31,633 nucleotides of DNA. It comes from JBHHZM01 sp046758065 (lineage in GTDB: Bacteria; Pseudomonadota; Alphaproteobacteria; JAAXGF01). The stretch covers positions 1 through 31,633 of the forward strand of contig JBHHZM010000024.1 in assembly GCA_046758065.1 (NCBI GenBank). The letters run 5' to 3'. A model generated the notes under the pieces. The model was not told where the DNA came from. It saw only the letters and a list, made by a program, of their open reading frames with translations, and made no database searches. Below, one piece after another: positions 17,544-25,369 of the stretch (its first letter is position 1; each line of letters begins with the position of its first letter). A program made the position numbers and the translations under genes.

Positions 17544-19738
17544 ACGAAGCCGGCGCCGAAACGCGCCTGGACGTTCCGGAACCGACCGGCCACCCTTTCG
17601 GGTTCTACATTCCCACCACTTCGTCGCTGCCGAAGCAGCGGCCGAGAACGCTCAAGCACGGCGATACCTTCGCCGTGTTCGATCAGTACGGTGACATCGT
17701 TCCGGGAGAGGACGGTCCCGCAGGCCTGTTCCACAACGACATGCGCTTCCTGTCGCGCCTGCAGGTGCTCGTCAACGGACGCCGGCCGCTGCTCTTGAGT
17801 TCGACGGTGCAGGACAACAACGCCGTGCTTACCGCCGACCTGACCAACCCCGACCTGTTCGCCGACGGGCAGCTGACGCTCGAACGCGACACCCTTCATA
17901 TCTTCCGCGCCAAGTTTCTCTGGCGCGGCGCCTGCTACGAACGGTTCGCGGTACGCAATTTCGACGCCCGGCCCCACGTCCTTCGCCTCGGCCTGGTGAT
18001 CGAATCGGACTTCGCGGATCTCTTCGAGGTACGGGGTCACAAGCGCGTGCGGCGCGGCCGGAAGTCGGCGAAGACGGTGGCGCCGGACACTGTCGTGCTG
18101 CGCTACCTGGGGCTCGACCGGGTCGCGCGTCGGACGACGCTGCGCTTCGAGCCGCTACCGACGGTCCTGGAGAAGAAACGGGTGGTCTTCGACCTTCGCC
18201 TCGCGCCCGGCGAGCGCATGTCGGTATTCATGACGGTAAGCTGCACCGAGGAACGGGAAGCGCCCTCTCGAGGGCGCTTCTTCGTCTGCCTCAGGACCGC
18301 CCGAAAGGCGCTGCGGGAGTCGACGGCGCGCGCAGCGTCTACAGAGACCTCGAATCAAATATTCAACGAGGTTCTATGCCGCTCGATGGCCGATTTGTAC
18401 ATGCTCGTGACCGACACGGAACACGGACCTTATCCCTACGCGGGCATCCCCTGGTACAGCACCGCTTTCGGGCGCGACGGGATCATCACGGCGGCCCAGA
18501 TGCTGTGGGTGGACCCCGGCCTCGCCAAGGGCGTGCTCGGATTCCTGGCCGCCACCCAGGCGGCCGTCGAGGATCCCGGCGCCGACGCCGAGCCGGGCAA
18601 GATCCTGCACGAGACGAGACGGGGCGAAATGGCGCACCTCGGCGAAGTGCCGTTCGGGCGTTATTACGGCTCGGTCGACAGCACGCCGCTGTTCGTGATG
18701 CTCGCCGGCATGTACTTCGAGCGCACCGGCGACATCGCGACCATCGAGGCCTTGTGGCCCCATGTGGTGGCCGCGCTCGAGTGGATCGACGAGTACGGCG
18801 ACCGCGACGGCGACGGTTTCGTCGAGTATTGCCGGAAAAGCGAGTGGGGCCTCGACAACCAGGGTTGGAAGGATTCTCACGATTCGGTCTTCCACGCCGA
18901 CGGCCGCCGGGCCGAGGGGCCGATCGCGCTCTGCGAGGTCCAGGGCTACGTGTACGCCGCAAAGCGCTATGCCGCAGAGATCGCTCGTCGCGTCGGCTCG
19001 GCCGCACTCGCGGCAACCCTGGAACGGCAAGCGGCGTGCTTGAAGGAGAACTTCGAGGACTCGTTCTGGTGCGAGGACATCGGCACCTATGCCCTCGCCC
19101 TTGACGGCGACAAACGACCCTGCCGCGTGCGCAGTTCCAACGCCGGCCAGGTTCTTTTTTCCGGCATTGCCGATCCCGAAAGGGCGGCGCGCACCGCGGA
19201 TTTGCTGCTCGGCCAGTCGTTCTTCTGCGGCTGGGGCATCCGCACCATCGCCGCGTCGGAGGCGCGTTACAACCCCATGTCCTATCACAACGGTTCGGTG
19301 TGGCCGCACGACAACGCGCTGATCGCGCTGGGCATGGCCCGTTATGGCCTGACCGGTCACGTGCAGCAGCTTTTCGGCGCGCTGTTCGACGCCGCCAGCT
19401 ACATGGACCTGCGCCGCTTGCCCGAACTGTTCTGCGGTTTCCGGCGGCAGCCCGGAAAGGGGCCGACGGTCTATCCGGTGGCGTGTTCGCCCCAGGGGTG
19501 GGCGAGTGCCACGCCGTTTGCGCTGCTCCAGGCCTGCCTGGGCCTGAGTTTCGACCACCGGGCCCAGGAAGTGCGGTTGCGCCGCCCGCGCCTGCCGGAT
19601 TTCCTGGACGAGGTGGTCATCCGCTCGCTCACTCTCGGCGACACCCGCATGAACCTGGCGCTGCGCGGCCACGGCTCCAACTTTTCAGCCAACGTGATCG
19701 ACAAGACGGGCGACGGCACGGTGGTCATCACCCTGTGA
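17540..19738 (+). CDS. Amylo-alpha-1,6-glucosidase (glycogen debranching-like) protein
   Basis: Large (about 732 aa) protein with a GDE_N_bis-type N-terminal beta domain (about 1-290; GDTFAVFDQYGDI, GLFHNDMRFLSR) and a C-terminal (alpha/alpha)6 barrel of debranching-enzyme type. Barrel motifs are STAFGRDGIITAAQMLW, WGLDNQGWKDSHDS and YHNGSVWPHDNALIALGM, which hold candidate catalytic acids (Asp of GRDG, Asp of KDS). The family splits alpha-1,6 branches in glucans, but many bacterial members are uncharacterised. The start is GTG 17540, overlapping the glycosyltransferase stop as GTGA with AGGA upstream; another GTG 51 bases earlier is possible. No signal peptide. It probably works with the overlapping GT4 enzyme on an internal or surface glucan. 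Confidence 0.92.
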   Translation: MNEAGAETRLDVPEPTGHPFGFYIPTTSSLPKQRPRTLKHGDTFAVFDQYGDIVPGEDGPAGLFHNDMRFLSRLQVLVNGRRPLLLSSTVQDNNAVLTADLTNPDLFADGQLTLERDTLHIFRAKFLWRGACYERFAVRNFDARPHVLRLGLVIESDFADLFEVRGHKRVRRGRKSAKTVAPDTVVLRYLGLDRVARRTTLRFEPLPTVLEKKRVVFDLRLAPGERMSVFMTVSCTEEREAPSRGRFFVCLRTARKALRESTARAASTETSNQIFNEVLCRSMADLYMLVTDTEHGPYPYAGIPWYSTAFGRDGIITAAQMLWVDPGLAKGVLGFLAATQAAVEDPGADAEPGKILHETRRGEMAHLGEVPFGRYYGSVDSTPLFVMLAGMYFERTGDIATIEALWPHVVAALEWIDEYGDRDGDGFVEYCRKSEWGLDNQGWKDSHDSVFHADGRRAEGPIALCEVQGYVYAAKRYAAEIARRVGSAALAATLERQAACLKENFEDSFWCEDIGTYALALDGDKRPCRVRSSNAGQVLFSGIADPERAARTADLLLGQSFFCGWGIRTIAASEARYNPMSYHNGSVWPHDNALIALGMARYGLTGHVQQLFGALFDAASYMDLRRLPELFCGFRRQPGKGPTVYPVACSPQGWASATPFALLQACLGLSFDHRAQEVRLRRPRLPDFLDEVVIRSLTLGDTRMNLALRGHGSNFSANVIDKTGDGTVVITL

Positions 19739-19880
19739 TCCGCAAGCGGAGCGGTTGCCACGGGCAAGCTTCGCGCTGTCCGTCCCGCATCCCGTCCAGG
19801 GGCACGACCGTAGACGGACGCAATTCGGGAGAAAGGTCGAACTCCCGTGCCGCTGACGCTCGTGGCCGCTGTGTCGCAGT

Positions 19881-19920
19881 GCTAGAGCGAGATGTGATGA
19901 GATTGAACCATTCTGTTTCT
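19881..19920. repeat. Candidate dispersed intergenic repeat fragment
   Basis: The AT-richer stretch starting GCTAGAGCGAGATGTGATGA in a non-coding gap resembles the CTAGAGC-type dispersed repeats that I recall from intergenic regions of alphaproteobacteria. Only one copy is seen here, so this rests on resemblance. The remaining 19739-19998 gap holds no recognisable gene. Confidence 0.2.
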
Positions 19921-19998
19921 CGGGCGGCGCGGCGATCCGCCAGAAGGCGCGCGCGGCGCGATGCGGGGACATCGGGCAAGCGCACCGACGCTCCGTGC

Positions 19999-20382
19999 TC
20001 AGCCCGCCTCGATCTGGTAGCGCTCGACCACCTGCGCCTGGACGACGCCGGCGTGGAGGGTGAGCAGGACGAAGCGGGCATCGAGGCTATCGCCCGCATC
20101 GAGTGCCGCCTCCAAGCGCCCCTCCACCGCCTCGGTCAGGTGCAGACCGTTGGCCTCGGTGAAGCCTTGCGGGCCCAGCATGCAATACCCGAGCATCTCC
20201 GCCGCCGCGTCGTAGGCGCGTGGGGCAAGGGTCACACCGTTGTCGCCCTCCTTGAGAAGCTTGAGGGTTGTGAGCTTCACCGCTTCCGGTACGAGACGGG
20301 GATGCAACCCCACGGCGCGCACGGCCCGGTCGAGACGCTGTATCTCGTGCGAGCGGCCAAAAATGCCGAGGAAACCAAGCAT
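19999..20382 (-). CDS. Conserved hypothetical protein, 127 aa
   Basis: No named domain recognised. The sequence looks like a soluble, mostly helical protein: an N-terminal MLGFLGIFGRSHEIQRLDRAVRAVGLHPRLVPEAVKL, then LLKEG, and a central AAAEMLGYCMLG. I recall similar short proteins in other alphaproteobacteria, all without an assigned role. The ATG at 20382 fits the composition and is the only reasonable start. It is transcribed away from the small two-gene unit to its right and has the high third-position GC of the chromosome, so it marks the left edge of the lower-GC patch. Confidence 0.7.
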   Translation of the reverse strand: MLGFLGIFGRSHEIQRLDRAVRAVGLHPRLVPEAVKLTTLKLLKEGDNGVTLAPRAYDAAAEMLGYCMLGPQGFTEANGLHLTEAVEGRLEAALDAGDSLDARFVLLTLHAGVVQAQVVERYQIEAG

Positions 20383-20447
20383 TGTCGAAAGGCTACATCA
20401 TCCCGCCTTGCCGCAAAAGCCGATCAATCGCGAAGGAGGTCGGCGTT

Positions 20448-20666
20448 ATGCGGTATGCGTGGGACGATACTTCTTTCAGGATTGCCGTTCTTCATCCAGA
20501 GCAAGTGGCCCGTCCGGTCATACATAGAAGAACGGTGGTCAGCTTGACGCTGGTGGAAGGGGACCTGGCATCGAACATCTTCGGATGCGTAGCCGGCTCT
20601 AAGATAAGGTTTAGTATGATTCCTTACCGCAGGAATAGTCTGCAGTACGATGGAAGCCGATCATGA
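20448..20666 (+). CDS. Small protein of unknown function, 72 aa, first gene of a coupled pair
   Basis: Not recognised. The ATG at 20448 has a near-perfect Shine-Dalgarno (AAGGAGGT, 8 bases upstream), the best in this part of the window, and the stop overlaps the next ATG (ATGA), so it is probably a real translated gene. The product is basic and probably rich in beta strands (FRIAVLHPEQV, RTVVSLTLVEGD, KIRFSMIPY); it has no signal peptide and no nucleotidyltransferase (MNT) motif. Its position just ahead of a HEPN-like protein makes it a candidate antitoxin or partner, but that is inference from layout alone. It could also be a leader peptide that only delivers ribosomes to the next gene. Confidence 0.6.
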   Translation: MRYAWDDTSFRIAVLHPEQVARPVIHRRTVVSLTLVEGDLASNIFGCVAGSKIRFSMIPYRRNSLQYDGSRS

Positions 20667-21241
20667 AAATTGAGAAAGAACATATCGAATGGGTAGTCGT
20701 GGATCGCTTGCGCACGATGCTCGAGCGCACGTCGGAGGATGAGTTCGACGTGACTCACGCGTTCGCCCTGTTTTCATCAATTTGCGGGTGGGTGCGGCAG
20801 CGTGCCGGTGCTTATGCTTCCTACTCGAAATGGCCAAGTGGCCTGGACGACCTAAAAGTACCTATCACAAGCTCGGCTTGGGGACTGCGGAACGAGGCGG
20901 CATCTGGTAAGGCTTGGGTCAGACTTTTTGCCGGGGCAGATAGTATTGAAATCGATCTGTCGAAGTGCTCTGCGTGGCAGTTTGTCGTGTGGGTCCGGAA
21001 CGTCATGGCTCATGCCGACGATCGGCGCGTGCAGCCGATTCACGAAAACGTGTGCACGTCCAAGCCTCACCGAAGGCTGACCGGGTTTCGGTTTGGAAAC
21101 GATGAGTGCTACGCGAATTTGAGCGGCGAGGATATGCGGCGGCTCGGCGCTAAACTCGCGGATGTTTTTTGCTGCGCGTTCAGCGAAAGTCCCTCTTTCG
21201 AAGAGGACGCCAAACAGGGAGTATTGGAACAGGCGGCATAA
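20663..21241 (+). CDS. HEPN-like protein with RNxxxH motif, candidate toxin or RNA-cleaving effector
   Basis: 192-aa soluble protein with no clear named family. Residues 104-125 read WQFVVWVRNVMAHADDRRVQP: a helix followed by R112-N-V-M-A-H117, i.e. R-x4-H with Asn after Arg, the catalytic signature of HEPN ribonucleases in toxin-antitoxin and defence systems. The N-terminal half is also helical (DRLRTMLERTSEDEFDVTHAFALFSSICGWVRQ), as expected for a HEPN bundle. The C-terminal part has a beta-like stretch (RRLTGFRFG) and a final helix. It is coupled to the 72-aa gene by ATGA, has lower GC than the neighbours, and is followed by a recombinase scrap. HEPN assignment is motif-based; activity is unknown. 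Confidence 0.6.
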   Translation: MKIEKEHIEWVVVDRLRTMLERTSEDEFDVTHAFALFSSICGWVRQRAGAYASYSKWPSGLDDLKVPITSSAWGLRNEAASGKAWVRLFAGADSIEIDLSKCSAWQFVVWVRNVMAHADDRRVQPIHENVCTSKPHRRLTGFRFGNDECYANLSGEDMRRLGAKLADVFCCAFSESPSFEEDAKQGVLEQAA

Positions 21242-21354
21242 TTGCGAGCAAGGAAGTAAGAAGAGCTAATCGGAGGGCCGTTCAATCCCGGTTGCTCTCG
21301 GGTGGGTGGCGGAGGGAGAGGAACTGGATCGAACCTTCTCCATTCAGCCCCACC

Positions 21355-21511
21355 AGCACCCTCGACGCAAGCCTGCCTATGATCGGCAAGCTCCTCGGCC
21401 ACACCTCAGGTCCAGACCACCGCCCGCTACGCCCACCTTGCCGCCGACCCGGTCAAGGCCGCGGCGGAGCGGATGTCGAGCGTCATCGCCGCGCCGCCGT
21501 GTCCCTGGTGA
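21355..21511 (+). pseudogene. Tyrosine recombinase (phage-type integrase) C-terminal remnant, frameshifted
   Basis: From about 21370 the frame reads SLPMIGKLLGHT, the box around the catalytic LGH. One extra T at 21406 then shifts the frame, after which QVQTTARYAHLAADPVKAAA continues from 21407 to a TGA at 21509-21511. The Tyr of ARYAH is the nucleophile of the family. Only the last 50 or so residues survive; nothing upstream matches the rest of an integrase. Together the truncation and frameshift mean no active enzyme. It marks an old integration or deletion event next to the HEPN-like pair. Confidence 0.8.
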
Positions 21512-21564
21512 GGAATCCGGGCTAGGATGCGGCGGCGATACTTCGCTCAATTGCGGGTCGACGC

Positions 21565-23370
21565 TTGGCCAGGATCTACTCAAAGACCTTCGAATGGCGG
21601 TTCGACCGCCCGCCCGAGGCGATCTGGCCGGCGCTCGCCGATACCGCCCGATTCAACGAGGCGGCCGGCCTGCCGAAGCACCGCATCGAAGAGGCCGGCC
21701 AAGCGGACGGCTCGGTACGGTTCTTCGCAAGGGCGCGCAAGGGCGTGTTCGCGCTCGAGTGGGAGGAAATCCCGGTCGAGTGGGTCGACAGGCAGTGGTT
21801 TCGGCACCTGAGAATATTCTCGAAGGGACCGATCCGCACGCTTTGCGCGACCTTGCGCCTCGTCCCGGACGACCGTGGCGGCGCCATTGGTCACTACACG
21901 ATCGACGCCTCGGCGGCGAACCTGCTCGGCGCGCTGATCCTGACCGGCGGGTTCTTCCGCATGGCGGAGCGCACGTTCACCCGCCTCGCCGACGGGATCC
22001 GGGAGTGGGCGGACGGCGCCTGCACCGTGCCCTTTCAGGCGGCGCCTGCGCGCCTGTCCGCCGCGGCGCGCGCGCGTCTCGAGGCGATGATCTCGCGCAT
22101 CGAATCGTCTCCCAACGGACACGGCCTAGCGCGCCGACTCGCCGACTGGATGCTGACGGCGCAGGAGGTCGATCTGATGCGTATCCGGCCGCTTGCCCTG
22201 GCTTCCGACTGGGACGTCGACGGCCGCGAGGTGGTGGAGTTGTGCCTTCAGGCGGTCAGGGAAGGTCTGCTCGAGTTGCGTTGGGATCTGCTGTGTCCGC
22301 GTTGCCGCGGCGCCAAGATGACGATCGAATCGCTCGACCGGCTGCCGCGCGCGGCGCACTGCAACGCCTGCAATATCGGCTACGAGTCCGACTTCGCCCG
22401 CAACGTCGAGCTGACGTTTCACCCTGCGCCCGCGGTACGCGAGGTGGTCGACGGCGAGTTCTGTCTGTTCGGGCCGATGTCGACGCCGCAGGTCAAGCTC
22501 CAGGTGACGCTGCAACCGGGCGAGAGCCGGACGCTCCCGGCGCGGCTTGCGCCCGGCGACTACCGCGTGCGCACTCTGGAGATTGGCGGCCAAAGCGACA
22601 TCGCCCATGACGGCGGAAGATTTCCCAAGGTCGTTGCCGGGGGAGGCACCGTCACGACGGCGGCGCTCGCCGACAACGGGACCATCCTGCTCGTGAACGA
22701 GGAAGACTGCCGGCGCACGCTCATCATCGAACATCGCGATTGGTTGCGCGATGCGCTAACCGCCCATCGCGTGACGACGATGCAGGTGTTTCGCGATCTG
22801 TTCTCGGGCGAAGTGCTGCGCCCGGGCGACGAAGTCGAGATTTCCCACGTCACGCTGATGTTCACCGATCTCAAGAGTTCGACGGCGTTCTATCAGCACG
22901 TCGGCGATGTCGCCGCTTACAATGTCGTACACGGGCATTTCGCCCTGCTTGGCCGTGTCGTGCGCGAGCACAACGGGACCGTGGTAAAGACCATCGGCGA
23001 CGCCGTAATGGGTGCGTTCACCGATCCCGGAGATGCGGTCCGCGCGGCGCTGGCGGTGCAAGTCGGGATAGCGGAATTCAACGCCGCGTCCGACAGCGAG
23101 GATCTCGTCATCAAGGTCGGGCTGCACGCCGGTCCCTGCATTGCGGTCACGCTCAACGGGCGCCTCGACTATTTCGGCTCGACCGTCAACATGGCCGCGC
23201 GATTGCAGGGTGAGAGCGCAGGCGGCGACATTGTCTTCTCGGAAGAACTGGTCGCCGACCCCGTCGTGGCGTCACTCCTGCAGCCCTACGACCTCGTCAC
23301 GGAACGGCGCTCTATCAGGGGGTTTGACGAGCCGGTCTCGCTGAAGCGAATGACCTGTCGGGAAGAATAA
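21565..23370 (+). CDS. Class III adenylate cyclase with N-terminal SRPBCC-like and zinc-ribbon segments
   Basis: Predicted to make cAMP from ATP. The C-terminal cyclase homology domain (about 425-595) has every key residue: metal Asp D435 (FTDLKSST) and D479 (IGDAV), adenine-selecting K475 and D535, and transition-state N542 and R546 (VNMAARL). The N-terminal 1-150 looks like an SRPBCC (START-like) ligand-binding domain (FEWRFDRPPEAIWPALADTARFNE). The middle, DUF5939-like, region contains a zinc-ribbon pattern C244-x2-C247 and C266-x2-C269. No membrane segment is evident, so it is a soluble cyclase, perhaps tuned by a small hydrophobic ligand. The start is TTG 21565 with no clear Shine-Dalgarno; a slightly different start is possible. 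Confidence 0.92.
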   Translation: MARIYSKTFEWRFDRPPEAIWPALADTARFNEAAGLPKHRIEEAGQADGSVRFFARARKGVFALEWEEIPVEWVDRQWFRHLRIFSKGPIRTLCATLRLVPDDRGGAIGHYTIDASAANLLGALILTGGFFRMAERTFTRLADGIREWADGACTVPFQAAPARLSAAARARLEAMISRIESSPNGHGLARRLADWMLTAQEVDLMRIRPLALASDWDVDGREVVELCLQAVREGLLELRWDLLCPRCRGAKMTIESLDRLPRAAHCNACNIGYESDFARNVELTFHPAPAVREVVDGEFCLFGPMSTPQVKLQVTLQPGESRTLPARLAPGDYRVRTLEIGGQSDIAHDGGRFPKVVAGGGTVTTAALADNGTILLVNEEDCRRTLIIEHRDWLRDALTAHRVTTMQVFRDLFSGEVLRPGDEVEISHVTLMFTDLKSSTAFYQHVGDVAAYNVVHGHFALLGRVVREHNGTVVKTIGDAVMGAFTDPGDAVRAALAVQVGIAEFNAASDSEDLVIKVGLHAGPCIAVTLNGRLDYFGSTVNMAARLQGESAGGDIVFSEELVADPVVASLLQPYDLVTERRSIRGFDEPVSLKRMTCREE

Positions 23371-23395
23371 CGGGCTGGCGGACCGGCTGCACGGC

Positions 23396-25369
23396 TCAGT
23401 CGGCGAGCACGCGCTCCCTGGGCAGGCGAACGATGACCGTGGTGCCGCGGTCGATCTCGCTGTTGAGATCGAGCGTGCCGTCGTGCAGCTCGACCAACGC
23501 CTTGGTCAGCGGCAACCCGAGTCCGGTGCCTTCATAGCGCCGTGCAAGCGTGCTGTCGACCTGGCCGAAGGGTCGCATGACTTCGCCTATGTCCTTTTCG
23601 GCGATGCCGATGCCGGTGTCGCTGACGGTGATGCGCAATCCGCCGTCGGCGTCGACGCCCGCGGTCGCCGTCACCGTGCCGCCTTCGGGCGTGAACTTGA
23701 CCGCGTTCGACAACAGGTTGAGCAGGATCTGCTTGAGCTTGCGTTCGTCGCCGAGCAATTTCGGCAGGTCCTCGGGAACCTCGACGGTGATCGTCACCTT
23801 GCTGCTCGCGGCGCGCTCGTTGATCATGCGCACGCTGCGGGCGATGGCGTCGGCGACGTCGACGTTTTCCTCGATCAATTCGAGCTCGCCCGCCTCGACC
23901 TTGGAAACGTCGAGAATGTCGTTGATCACGCTGTAGAGGTGCGAGCCGCTGTCGTGGATGTCCTTGACGTAGTCCTTGTACTGCTGTGAACCGATCGGGC
24001 CGAACATCTCGCCCATGATGATCTCGGAAAAGCCGATGATCGCGTTCAACGGCGTGCGCAGCTCGTGACTGACGTTGGCGAGAAACTCGGACTTGGCGCG
24101 GTTGGCGACCTCGGCGGTCTCGCGCGCCTGGCGCGAACTCTCCTCGGCCCGGCGCAGCATCGCCTCGCGCTCCTTGAGTTCGGTGATGTCGGTGCGCAGG
24201 CAGACCATCGAGCCATCGCCGGTGCGTCGGTCGCTGACCTTGAGCCAGCGTCCGTCCGTGAGCCGCTGTTCGCGGGCCGGGCCGGGGTCGTCGATCCGCG
24301 CGAGCTCCTCTTCGATCCAAGCGTCGGCGCGTCCGACCGCGTCGGTGAATTGACCGCGCTCGGCGCCCTTGCAAATTAGTTCGCGGTAGCTGACGCCCGG
24401 CTCGAGCAGGTCGGCGATCAGCGGGTGATACTCGCGGAACTTCTCGTTGCAGATCACCAGGCGGTTGTGGCGGTCGAACAGCGCGAACGCTTCCGAACTG
24501 CTGTCGATCGCCGCGGCGAGCTGGTTCTGGGCGCGCGCGGCGCGTTCTTCGGCCTCGATCTGGGCAGTGATATCGCTGCCGGTGCCGCGGTATCCGGTGA
24601 ACACGCCGTTGTCGTCGAAGGTCGGCATGCCGCTTAGACGGCAAAGTCGCGCGCCGCCGTCGGCGCCGATGATGCGGAACATCTTGTCGCGGAAGGGGGT
24701 GCGCGATGAGGAATCGGGATTGCCTCCGTCGGTCTCGGTAAACACCCCGAGATCAAACAGGTTCGAGCCCAGCAGGAGGCGCGGATGCATCCCGAACACT
24801 TCCATCACCCGCGCCGAGACGAAGGTGAAGTTGAAATCGGCATCGACTTCCCAGACCCAGTCCGAGACCAGCCGGGTGATGTCGTCGAAGCGCTCCTGGA
24901 TATGACCCGCCCGCTGGCTGAGAGCGTGTTCCCGGGTGATGTCCCGGTAGACGCCGCCGATGGCGAGCAGCACGCCGTCATCATCGTCGATCGGGAAGTG
25001 GTGCGAGTACAGGCGCCGGGTCGCGCCCCCGGCCTCGATCGATTCTTCGAGTTCGATTGCCGCGCGCTCGCGTCTCACCCCATCGATCGCCTGGGGCGAG
25101 ACGAGGCCGGGCGCTTCCGCCCCGTGAGTGTTGCCGACCAGCTTCAGCAGTTCGTGGTAGGCGGCGTTGGCGAACATCAGCTCGCCGGCGAGGTCGGCGA
25201 CGTAACTCGCCTCGGCGTTGGCCAGAAGCTGTTGCGCGAGGTCGCGCTCGGTTTCTTCGGTTCCGGCCGGTGGCCGGTTGTGCGTCGCGGACGCCAACGG
25301 CGACTGGGTGCGGAACTCGCGAACCGGCCGCTTGCCGGGCGGTCGGCGCCCGGCCCGGCGCGTGGTCAT
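23396..25369 (-). CDS. Cytosolic multi-PAS sensor histidine kinase
   Basis: 657-aa sensor kinase. Three PAS-type segments are seen at about 45-150, 160-275 and 280-400, each ending in a PAC-like stretch (YRDITRE, GTGSDITAQIE, RTDITELKE). Then come a short coiled coil, HisKA with phosphorylated H435 (FLANVSHELRTPLNAIIGFSEI), and HATPase_c with N555 (LLSNAVKFT), DTGIGI (584-589) and GTGLGL (614-619). No transmembrane helix or receiver domain is present, so it senses an internal signal and signals to a separate regulator not found in this window. Its ATG overlaps the stop of the DUF2336 gene (ATGA), so the two are coupled and probably act together. Confidence 0.95.
   Translation of the reverse strand: MTTRRAGRRPPGKRPVREFRTQSPLASATHNRPPAGTEETERDLAQQLLANAEASYVADLAGELMFANAAYHELLKLVGNTHGAEAPGLVSPQAIDGVRRERAAIELEESIEAGGATRRLYSHHFPIDDDDGVLLAIGGVYRDITREHALSQRAGHIQERFDDITRLVSDWVWEVDADFNFTFVSARVMEVFGMHPRLLLGSNLFDLGVFTETDGGNPDSSSRTPFRDKMFRIIGADGGARLCRLSGMPTFDDNGVFTGYRGTGSDITAQIEAEERAARAQNQLAAAIDSSSEAFALFDRHNRLVICNEKFREYHPLIADLLEPGVSYRELICKGAERGQFTDAVGRADAWIEEELARIDDPGPAREQRLTDGRWLKVSDRRTGDGSMVCLRTDITELKEREAMLRRAEESSRQARETAEVANRAKSEFLANVSHELRTPLNAIIGFSEIIMGEMFGPIGSQQYKDYVKDIHDSGSHLYSVINDILDVSKVEAGELELIEENVDVADAIARSVRMINERAASSKVTITVEVPEDLPKLLGDERKLKQILLNLLSNAVKFTPEGGTVTATAGVDADGGLRITVSDTGIGIAEKDIGEVMRPFGQVDSTLARRYEGTGLGLPLTKALVELHDGTLDLNSEIDRGTTVIVRLPRERVLAD

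Larger units (their letters stand above)
20383..21511 (+). mobile_element. Probable remnant of an integrated element carrying a two-gene cargo
   Basis: This patch has visibly lower GC than its flanks. It contains a tightly overlapping gene pair of accessory type and ends in a degraded tyrosine-recombinase C-terminus. It interrupts otherwise ordinary chromosomal genes. No flanking direct repeats or intact tRNA could be identified, so the borders are approximate. Confidence 0.4.

Noticed and set aside
21295..21345. A stretch resembling the 3' end of a tRNA-Ser on the minus strand (TGGCGGAGGGAGAGG...ATCGAACC)
   Set aside because: The T-arm does not pair properly and no anticodon arm or 5' half is found. 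It may be a decayed attachment site next to the recombinase scar, but this cannot be supported.
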